A stretch of 64,000 nucleotides of DNA, from the NCBI RefSeq assembly GCF_013778455.1, contig NZ_JACEHE010000017.1, positions 157,719 through 221,718 on the forward strand, in the 5' to 3' direction. The stretch is from Streptomyces himalayensis subsp. himalayensis. GTDB lineage: Bacteria; Actinomycetota; Actinomycetes; Streptomycetales; Streptomycetaceae. Below, one piece after another: positions 57,655-64,000 of the stretch (positions are counted from its first letter, which is position 1; each line of letters opens with the position of its first letter). The position numbers were made by a program, and so were the translations under genes. The notes under the pieces are model-generated. The model saw only the letters and a list, made by a program, of their open reading frames with translations. It was not told the origin of the DNA and searched no databases.

Positions 57655-60314
57655 GTGAGCAGCAGTGCCAGCGACCGGGTTGCCCGGGTGCGTACGAGGA
57701 CATGGGCGGCGGCGAACTGTACTGCGACACGTGCGGTCTGGCGCCGGTCGTCTCGCAGAAGGGCATGGTGGGGTCGTCGCCGACGGGCATCACGGGCGGC
57801 GGCAGGGGATCGCGGGCATCACGCGGCTCCCAGGGCTCCGGCAGCAGCAGCGTGCGCGGCGGTTCGCGCAGCTCCCGTACGTCGTCCCGCTCCTCGTCGT
57901 CGCGCAGGTCGGTGTCGGGGCGGCTGTCCCGGTCCCTGTCCGGCCGATCGACGTCGCGGTCGGTGTCGGTGCGCAGCTCGGGTTCCGCGGCGGGATCCTC
58001 GGGGCGGGGCCGCCTCGGCGCGGGCCTGGTCCAGGTGCCGGACGTGCCCCGCCCGGACCCGCGCGCGATGGTGCTCGACAACCCCGAGGTGCCGGAGCGC
58101 AAGCGGTTCTGCTCGCGCTCGGACTGCGGTGCGCCGGTGGGCCGCCCGCGCGGGGACAGGCCCGGACGTACGGAGGGCTTCTGCACCAAGTGCGGCCATC
58201 CGTACTCGTTCGTGCCGAAGTTGCGCGCGGGCGACATCGTGCACGGCCAGTACGAGGTCGCGGGCTGCCTGGCGCACGGCGGTCTCGGCTGGATCTATCT
58301 CGCCGTGGACCGCGCGGTGTCCGACCGCTGGGTGGTCCTCAAGGGCCTGCTGGACACCGGCGACCAGGACGCGATGGAGGCCGCGATCTCCGAGCGCCGC
58401 TTCCTCGCCGAGATCGAGCACGCCAACATCGTCCGCATCTACAACTTCGTCGAGCACCTCGACCAGCGCACCGGCTCCATGGACGGCTACATCGTCATGG
58501 AGTACGTGGGCGGCAAGTCCCTCAAGGAGATCGCCAACGGCCGCCGGACGCCCGACGGGCGGCGTGATCCGCTGCCGGTCGAGCAGGCCTGCGCATACGG
58601 CATCGAGGCCCTGGAGGCCCTCGGCCATCTGCACAGCCGGAACCTGCTGTACTGCGACTTCAAGGTCGACAACGCCATCCAGACCGAGGACCAGCTCAAG
58701 CTCATCGACATGGGCGCGGTCCGCAGGATGGACGACGACGAGTCGGCGATATACGGCACCGTGGGCTACCAGGCGCCGGAGGTGGCGGAGGTCGGCCCGT
58801 CGGTCGCGTCCGACCTGTACACGGTCGCCCGGACCCTCGCGGTCCTGACCTTCGACTTCCAGGGCTACACGAACGTCTTCGTGGACTCGCTGCCGGACCC
58901 CGGCAACATCGAGGTCTTCCGCAAGTACGAGTCGTTCTACCGGCTCCTCGTGCGCGCCACCGACCCGGACCCGGCCCGCCGCTTCGCCTCCGCGCAGGAG
59001 ATGTCGGAGCAGCTCACCGGCGTACTGCGCGAGGTCGTCGCCCTCCAGACGGGCCGCCCGCGTCCGGCACTGTCCACGCTGTTCGGACCCGAACTGCGGG
59101 TGACCGACACGGAGTTGTTCGCCGAGCCGGCCGGGGATGTCTCACGGCTGGGGGCACGGGTGGTGCCCGCGCCTCGGTGGGGGCGGAAGGCAGGCGCCGT
59201 GGGTGGCGCGGCTCTGTCCTCAGGCGCGGCTGTCCCCTCGGGCAGCGGAGGCACGGCGATGCCTGGCGGCGGAGCCGCCGGGATCCCGGCCGGCGGTGCG
59301 GGCGCCGGAGGCACAGCGACATATGGCGCCGCCACCGCACCGGTGGCCATCGTCAAACCCGTCCAGAGCGCCGCAACGGCTCTCGCCCTGCCTGTCCCCC
59401 GCGTCGACCCGAACGACCCCAACGCCGGGTTCCTCGCCGGCCTGATGGCCTCCGCGCCCGCGGAGCTGATCACCGTGCTGCGCGCGGCACCGGCCGGCTC
59501 CCCGGAGCTGCGGCTGCGCGAACTGCGGGCCCTGCTGGAGATGGGCGAGCACGAGCCCGCCTCCCGCGTCCTCGAGGACCTGGAGAGCGACCACCCCGAC
59601 GACTGGCGCGTCGTCTGGTACCGCGGCATCACCGCGCTGGCCACCGATGACCACGAGGTCGCGGCACTGTCGTTCGACGCGGTCTACGACGCGTTCCCCG
59701 GCGAGCCCGCACCCAAGCTCGCGCTCGGCCTCTGCGCGGAGATCCTGGGACAGCTCGACAACGCCGCCGAGTACTACCGCCTCGTATGGACGACCGATCC
59801 CAGCTATGTGAGCGCCGCGTTCGGGCTGGCGCGTGTGCAGCTCGCGGCGGGCGACAGGCGCGGCGCCGTGCATACGCTGGAGTCCGTGCCGGAGTCGTCC
59901 ATCCACTACACCGCCGCGCGGGTCGCGGCGGTGCGGGCGCGGCTGCGGCACGCTGGAGGCACCTCCCAGACCCTCAAGGCACCGGGGGAGGCCGACCCCC
60001 TCCTCGACGATCTGACGACGGCCGCGGGCCAGGTCGAGGCACTGGGCGCCTTCGGACTGGATGCCGTACGCCGCGAGCAGCTGTCGGCCGAGGTTCTGGG
60101 CACGGCCCTGGACTGGGTACTCTCCGGTAGCCAGGGTTCCGGGCAGCTGAACGGCGACCGGACGGCGCTGCTCGGCAGTGAACTGGACGAACGCGGACTG
60201 CGTCTCGGTCTCGAGCGTTCGTACCGGACCCTTGCCCGCCTCGCCCAGGGCGGCGAGGAGAGGATTCAACTCGTGGAGCGGGCCAACCGGTTCCGCCCTC
60301 GGACGTGGGTGTGA
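57651..60314 (+). CDS. pknG: PknG-like Ser/Thr protein kinase with zinc ribbons and TPR
   Basis: An 887-residue cytoplasmic kinase. It has an N-terminal zinc ribbon (C6, C11, C25, C28), a Ser/Arg-rich disordered stretch (residues about 45-125), a rubredoxin-like zinc site (C154, C159, C178, C181), a kinase domain and C-terminal TPR helices. The kinase has HGGLGWIYLAVDRA, Lys231, the catalytic loop CDFKVDN (Asp336) and DMG (Asp353). The Arg normally before Asp is Cys, so it is a non-RD kinase. In mycobacteria PknG phosphorylates FHA proteins that control 2-oxoglutarate metabolism. The start is GTG at 57651, overlapping the previous stop. Confidence 0.92.
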   Translation: MSEQQCQRPGCPGAYEDMGGGELYCDTCGLAPVVSQKGMVGSSPTGITGGGRGSRASRGSQGSGSSSVRGGSRSSRTSSRSSSSRRSVSGRLSRSLSGRSTSRSVSVRSSGSAAGSSGRGRLGAGLVQVPDVPRPDPRAMVLDNPEVPERKRFCSRSDCGAPVGRPRGDRPGRTEGFCTKCGHPYSFVPKLRAGDIVHGQYEVAGCLAHGGLGWIYLAVDRAVSDRWVVLKGLLDTGDQDAMEAAISERRFLAEIEHANIVRIYNFVEHLDQRTGSMDGYIVMEYVGGKSLKEIANGRRTPDGRRDPLPVEQACAYGIEALEALGHLHSRNLLYCDFKVDNAIQTEDQLKLIDMGAVRRMDDDESAIYGTVGYQAPEVAEVGPSVASDLYTVARTLAVLTFDFQGYTNVFVDSLPDPGNIEVFRKYESFYRLLVRATDPDPARRFASAQEMSEQLTGVLREVVALQTGRPRPALSTLFGPELRVTDTELFAEPAGDVSRLGARVVPAPRWGRKAGAVGGAALSSGAAVPSGSGGTAMPGGGAAGIPAGGAGAGGTATYGAATAPVAIVKPVQSAATALALPVPRVDPNDPNAGFLAGLMASAPAELITVLRAAPAGSPELRLRELRALLEMGEHEPASRVLEDLESDHPDDWRVVWYRGITALATDDHEVAALSFDAVYDAFPGEPAPKLALGLCAEILGQLDNAAEYYRLVWTTDPSYVSAAFGLARVQLAAGDRRGAVHTLESVPESSIHYTAARVAAVRARLRHAGGTSQTLKAPGEADPLLDDLTTAAGQVEALGAFGLDAVRREQLSAEVLGTALDWVLSGSQGSGQLNGDRTALLGSELDERGLRLGLERSYRTLARLAQGGEERIQLVERANRFRPRTWV

Positions 60315-60402
60315 TGCGCCGCCGAACCGGGGGACGCACCCCCGTCACCCGGACCGCAGCACGAGCAGGACGCGCCCCGTACGCAGTGGTGAGGTGAAGT
60401 GA

Positions 60403-61860
60403 GTGACGCCGCAGATGCACCAGCTGGCTGCCGGGGCGACGTGTCCCAGCTGCGAGGAGCCGCTGGAGTCGGGTGACCGGTTCTGCGGTGCGTGCGGGTA
60501 CGACCTGTCGGCGCTGACCGCGCCGGAGGACCACCCCACGATCGCCATGAACGGCGCGGAACCGGCCCAGTCCCCGGCCCCTTCCGTGGACTGGCCGACC
60601 GCCCCCGAGGTGGACAGTTCCGACACCCCCGTGCCGGTACATCTTCCGACCGACCTCCGCGGCATCGAGTCGGGAGGCCGGGCACCCTCTCGTGACGTAC
60701 TCCCTCAGGGCCTTCAGGGCCTGGGAGGTGCCCCCATCGGCGGAGTACCCGCATCGCAGGAACCATCTGGGCAATCCGGACCGCCTGGATCATCCGCACG
60801 GCCAGGAGCTGCCGGTTCCGCCTCCGCCGACGGCGACTACACCCTTGCCGCCCCGGACCCCGCAGGGGACGACGACCCCGGTAACGCCCCCACCGATCCA
60901 CGGACCGTCCCACCGGGCGAGCTGTCGGCGCCCGAGGCCGATACGAAGCGGTGCGTCGCCTGCCGCACGGGCCGCGTCGACCAGGACGGCTACTGCGAGC
61001 ACTGCGGGCACGCCCAGCCGCGCGAGCGCGACCACATGGAGCAGGAGTTGGGCGCGGTCGCCGCGGTCAGCGACCGCGGCCTGCGCCACCACCGCAACGA
61101 GGACGCGTTCGCCGTCTCCTCGACCGCCCTGCCCGACGGCTCGCTTGCCGTGGTCGCCGTCGTTTGCGACGGCGTGTCGTCGGCGACCCGCCCCGACGAG
61201 GCGTCACTCGCCGCGTCCCGGGCCGCGAACGAGTCGCTCCTGGAGAGCCTGCCGCGCGGTGCGCACCCGCAGCAGGCCATGCACGAGGCGATCATCGCCG
61301 CCTCCGACGCAGTCAACTCACTCGCCGAGGAGCAGACTTCACCGCAGGAGCACGCTCCGCACCACCAGAACGCCCCCGCGTGCACCCTGGTCGGCGCCAT
61401 CGTCGCGGGCGGCCTGCTGGTCGTCGGCTGGGTCGGCGACAGCCGCGCGTACTGGGTGCCGGCCGACCGCACGGCCCCGGCGGCGCGGCTCACCGAGGAC
61501 GACTCCTGGGCCGCGCAGATGGTCGCCGCGGGTCTGATGAGCGAGGCGGAGGCCTACGCGGACGAGCGCGCCCACGCCATCACGGGCTGGCTCGGCGCCG
61601 ATGCGTACGAACTCGAGCCCCACACGGCTTCCTTCAAGCCGGACCGGCCGGGTGTGGTGGTGGTGTGCACGGACGGGCTGTGGAACTACGCGGAAGCGGC
61701 GGAGGAGATGGCCGAGGCGATCCCCGCCGACGCCGGCGAACGCCCGCTGCGCAGCGCCCAGGTGCTGGTCGGCCATGCGCTCGACGGTGGGGGCCACGAC
61801 AACGTAACGGTGGCGGTCCTGCCGTTCCCGGCCCCGCCGCAGGGGGCAGGATCGGCCTGA
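60403..61860 (+). CDS. PP2C-family phosphatase with two zinc ribbons
   Basis: A 485-residue protein. Two zinc ribbons (C14, C17, C28, C31 and C184, C187, C198, C201) flank a Pro/Gly-rich linker; the PP2C domain occupies about residues 215-478. PP2C metal motifs are present: DRGLRHHRNEDAFAV, VVCDGVSSAT, VGWVGDSRAYW, VVCTDGLWNY and GGHDNVTVAVL. As the likely partner of the PknG-like kinase, it could remove phosphates from the same targets. The GTG at 60403 has GAGGTGAAG upstream. A 16-base dispersed-repeat core is inside the linker region. Confidence 0.93.
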   Translation: MTPQMHQLAAGATCPSCEEPLESGDRFCGACGYDLSALTAPEDHPTIAMNGAEPAQSPAPSVDWPTAPEVDSSDTPVPVHLPTDLRGIESGGRAPSRDVLPQGLQGLGGAPIGGVPASQEPSGQSGPPGSSARPGAAGSASADGDYTLAAPDPAGDDDPGNAPTDPRTVPPGELSAPEADTKRCVACRTGRVDQDGYCEHCGHAQPRERDHMEQELGAVAAVSDRGLRHHRNEDAFAVSSTALPDGSLAVVAVVCDGVSSATRPDEASLAASRAANESLLESLPRGAHPQQAMHEAIIAASDAVNSLAEEQTSPQEHAPHHQNAPACTLVGAIVAGGLLVVGWVGDSRAYWVPADRTAPAARLTEDDSWAAQMVAAGLMSEAEAYADERAHAITGWLGADAYELEPHTASFKPDRPGVVVVCTDGLWNYAEAAEEMAEAIPADAGERPLRSAQVLVGHALDGGGHDNVTVAVLPFPAPPQGAGSA

Positions 61861-61938
61861 GACAGAGCCCGGCGAGTCACTTCACGTACGCATTGTTCGC
61901 CCACGTGCCGTGGGAAGTCTCAGGGGGGAGCAGAGTCC

Positions 61939-63288
61939 ATGGCCAACTTCTCGAAGTCCACCGTGCCGCAGTTCTCGGTCGAGGTCTACCAGAACGAGTA
62001 CCTGCCCGAAGGCGGCCGTGAGGTGAACGCGATCGTCACGGTGAGCTCGACCGGGGGCGGCACGATCGGCTCCGCGACGGCCGCCCCGCACCTCTACTCG
62101 GCGGGTCGGGCCCCGGACGCCGCGGTGGCGATCATGGTCGACTGTTCGGGTTCGATGGACTATCCGCCGACGAAGATGCGCAACGCCCGCGACGCCACCG
62201 CGGCCGCCATCGACACCCTGCGCGACGGCGTGCACTTCGCGGTGATCGGTGGCACGCATGTGGCCAAGGAGGTCTATCCGGGCGGCGGCCGGCTGGCCGT
62301 GGCCGATGCGGCGACCCGTGACCAGGCCAAACAGGCGCTGCGCAGGCTGTCGGCGGGCGGCGGCACCGCGATCGGCACCTGGCTGCGTCTGGCCGACCGC
62401 CTGCTGTCCTCCGCGGATGTGGCCATCCGCCACGGAATCCTGCTGACCGACGGCCGCAACGAACACGAGTCCCCGGAGGATCTGAAGGCCGCCCTCGACA
62501 CCTGCGCGGGCCGCTTCACCTGTGACGCCCGCGGTGTCGGCACGGACTGGGAGGTGAGCGAGGTCACCGGGATCGCCTCCGCGCTGCTCGGCACCGCCGA
62601 CATCGTCGCCGACCCTGCGGGCCTCGCCGAGGACTTCACGCAGATGATGGAGACGGCGATGGGCAAGGAGGTCGCCGACGTCTCGCTGCGCCTGTGGACG
62701 CCCATGGGTGCGGAGATCAAGTTCGTGAAGCAGGTCGCGCCCACGGTCGAGGAGTTGACCGACCGTCGCACGGAGGCAGGCCCGCGCGCCGGGGACTATC
62801 CGACCGGTTCCTGGGGCGACGAGTCCCGCGACTACCACGTCTGCGTCGAGGTGCCCGCGGCCGGCATCGGCCAGGAGATGCTCGCCGCCCGCGTATCGCT
62901 GGTGATCCCTCAGGGTGCGGGAGACTCTGCCCAGACGCTGTCCCAGGGTCTCGTACGGGCGGTGTGGACCGACGACATGGCGGCGTCGACGTCGATCAAT
63001 GCGCAGGTCGCCCACTACACCGGCCAGGCAGAACTGGCACAAGTCATCCAACAGGGCCTGGATGCCCGTAAAGCGGGAGATGTCGATGGGGCAACGGCCA
63101 AACTGGGACGCGCTGTTCAGCTCGCCAGCGCCTCCGGAAACGCGGATACTGCGAAACTCCTTGCGAAGGTGGTGGACGTGGTCGATGCCGCGACAGGTAC
63201 TGTGCGACTGAAAGCGAAGGTCGAGGAGGCCGACGAGATGACTCTCGAGACTCGGTCGACGAAGACGGTTCGCGTGAAGAAGTCGTAG
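61939..63288 (+). CDS. VWA-domain protein of the PknG cluster
   Basis: A 449-residue protein with a von Willebrand A domain at residues about 60-240. The metal-ion-dependent adhesion site is DCSGSMD (Asp68, Ser70, Ser72), with the Thr in GGGTAIGTWL and the Asp in LLTDGRNEH. There is no signal peptide, so it is probably cytoplasmic. The region after it (VADVSLRLWTPMGAEIKFVK) is beta-rich and the C-terminus is helical. VWA proteins bind protein partners through metal, so it may be an adaptor for the kinase and phosphatase. The ATG follows GGGGAG. Confidence 0.9.
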   Translation: MANFSKSTVPQFSVEVYQNEYLPEGGREVNAIVTVSSTGGGTIGSATAAPHLYSAGRAPDAAVAIMVDCSGSMDYPPTKMRNARDATAAAIDTLRDGVHFAVIGGTHVAKEVYPGGGRLAVADAATRDQAKQALRRLSAGGGTAIGTWLRLADRLLSSADVAIRHGILLTDGRNEHESPEDLKAALDTCAGRFTCDARGVGTDWEVSEVTGIASALLGTADIVADPAGLAEDFTQMMETAMGKEVADVSLRLWTPMGAEIKFVKQVAPTVEELTDRRTEAGPRAGDYPTGSWGDESRDYHVCVEVPAAGIGQEMLAARVSLVIPQGAGDSAQTLSQGLVRAVWTDDMAASTSINAQVAHYTGQAELAQVIQQGLDARKAGDVDGATAKLGRAVQLASASGNADTAKLLAKVVDVVDAATGTVRLKAKVEEADEMTLETRSTKTVRVKKS

Positions 63289-63391
63289 GAACTGCCGTAG
63301 CACAAGACGCACGCACATACCGGCAGACCGGCCGACGCGGCCGGAGCGAGAGCGGCCTTGGGGCCGGAGAAGGAGAGGGGGAAGCGCCGAC

Positions 63392-64000
63392 ATGCCGACC
63401 TGCCCGAACGGACACCAGTCGGGTTCCGACGACTGGTGCGAGGTCTGCGGTCACCGCATGGCCGGTGCCGTGCCCCCGCCCCCGCCGCCGCCCCCGGCCC
63501 CCGGGTACGGCTTCCCGCCGCCAGCTCCCGGCGCCCCGCAGGGCGGACGGCCGCATCTCGGCGGGCCCGACGCGGCGCCCGACGCCGAGCTCTGCCCGCA
63601 GTGCCGCACCCCGCGCGAGGGCGGGGCGCCGTTCTGCGAGGAGTGCCGCTGGAACTTCCTGACGAACACGGCGACCTCGTACACCCCTGCCGCCCCGCGC
63701 CCGCCGGCCCCCGGTCCGGGTCCTGGCGGGCCCAGCCCGGCGCTGCAGTTCCAGCAGCAGCCGGGTCCCGGTCCTGATCCGTACGAGTACCAGAGCTCGC
63801 GTCCCTCGCAGATGAACCGGCCTGCGGAACCGATTCCGCCCTTCGGAGGCGATCCGTCGGCGCAGGTCGCGCCGCCCAGCCCTGGGGGTCCGGGCGGTCC
63901 CGGGGGTCCGGGCGGTCCCAGGGGTCCGGGCGGTCCTGGAGGGCCGGGCGGTCCTGGTACCTCGGGTGGTCCCGGTATGGCCGGGGGCCCGGGAGGGGCC
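63392..64000 (+). CDS. Zinc-ribbon, Pro/Gly-rich protein, truncated by window end
   Basis: An open frame of at least 203 codons with no stop before the window ends. It starts PTCPNGHQSGSDDWCEVCGH (first zinc ribbon), has a run of Pro, then a second ribbon (ELCPQCRTPREGG and PFCEECRWNFL), and runs into Pro-rich and then Gly-Pro repeats (GGPGGPGGP) from about residue 165. Proteins like this near PknG often end in an FHA phosphopeptide-binding domain, which would lie beyond the window. That last part is inference. The ATG follows AGGAGAGGGGG. Confidence 0.75.
   Translation, partial: MPTCPNGHQSGSDDWCEVCGHRMAGAVPPPPPPPPAPGYGFPPPAPGAPQGGRPHLGGPDAAPDAELCPQCRTPREGGAPFCEECRWNFLTNTATSYTPAAPRPPAPGPGPGGPSPALQFQQQPGPGPDPYEYQSSRPSQMNRPAEPIPPFGGDPSAQVAPPSPGGPGGPGGPGGPRGPGGPGGPGGPGTSGGPGMAGGPGGA
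63886..64000. repeat. GGTCCNGGNGG-type repeats encoding Gly-Pro tract
   Basis: From about 63886 the sequence is an imperfect repeat of the triplet set for Gly-Gly-Pro, running to the window end. It lies inside the truncated gene and gives a disordered linker. Its full extent is not visible. Confidence 0.7.

Noticed and set aside
1..64000. tRNA, rRNA, insertion sequences or prophage
   Set aside because: I saw no tRNA cloverleaf, ribosomal RNA, transposase, integrase or phage structural gene on reading the window; a tRNA scan could still find one I missed.

Overview
The window is high-GC DNA with the gene density, GTG starts, ATGA/GTGA gene overlaps and hairpin terminators of an actinomycete. 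The gene content points to Streptomyces: a mycothiol-type DsbA protein, an Eis-like acetyltransferase, paired M1 aminopeptidases, sugar ABC operons with no ATPase of their own, and a PknG kinase cluster. This placement is inferred from content; no rRNA or tRNA gene was found. I recognise about 50 protein genes, several terminator hairpins, three candidate regulator operators with promoters, and a number of short tandem repeats.

Layout. (1) 1-14,330: mostly housekeeping and transport. A partial membrane acyltransferase, an HD hydrolase, a SpoIIE-type phosphatase, an Eis-like acetyltransferase, a Nei-type glycosylase, rpiB, three paralogous amino-acid permeases around bioY, a DsbA-like oxidoreductase and the first aminopeptidase N. 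(2) 14,650-28,070: an AbiEi/DUF559-like protein, a Tat-exported metallophosphoesterase, a NUDIX hydrolase beside 19-bp tandem repeats, a large secreted subtilase, an ECF sigma factor coupled to a membrane protein, asd, a Uma2 protein with a 54-residue partner, and the second aminopeptidase N. (3) 28,128-32,332: two divergent regulator/target pairs with readable operators (MarR/EamA and TetR/FAD monooxygenase). (4) 32,426-38,310: malQ with a small repeat-bearing upstream gene, then a secreted GH84 enzyme preceded by five 15-bp repeats. (5) 38,575-41,704: an island of visibly lower GC with a small secreted protein, two membrane proteins and an ABC ATPase. (6) 41,964-45,921: an HNH protein, an MscS channel and a three-gene operon whose first two products share an unusual N-terminal motif. 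(7) 46,219-53,318: a ROK-regulated sugar operon (binding protein, two permeases, GH4 enzyme, BadF-type kinase). (8) 53,748 to the end: a signalling cluster of a membrane receptor-like protein, a glutamate-type binding protein, a coiled-coil protein, a PknG-like kinase, a PP2C phosphatase, a VWA protein and a truncated zinc-ribbon/Pro-Gly-rich protein.

How the parts work together. Region 8 looks like an expanded version of the mycobacterial GlnX-GlnH-PknG amino-acid sensing system, with its own phosphatase and adaptor proteins encoded alongside. Region 7 imports an oligosaccharide, probably energised by an ATPase encoded elsewhere, and processes it with a kinase and an NAD-dependent GH4 enzyme. 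The least familiar unit is 44,120-45,921: two small proteins sharing a roughly 23-residue N-terminal motif, followed by a membrane protein. Its function is unknown; a homotypic-interaction role is my inference.
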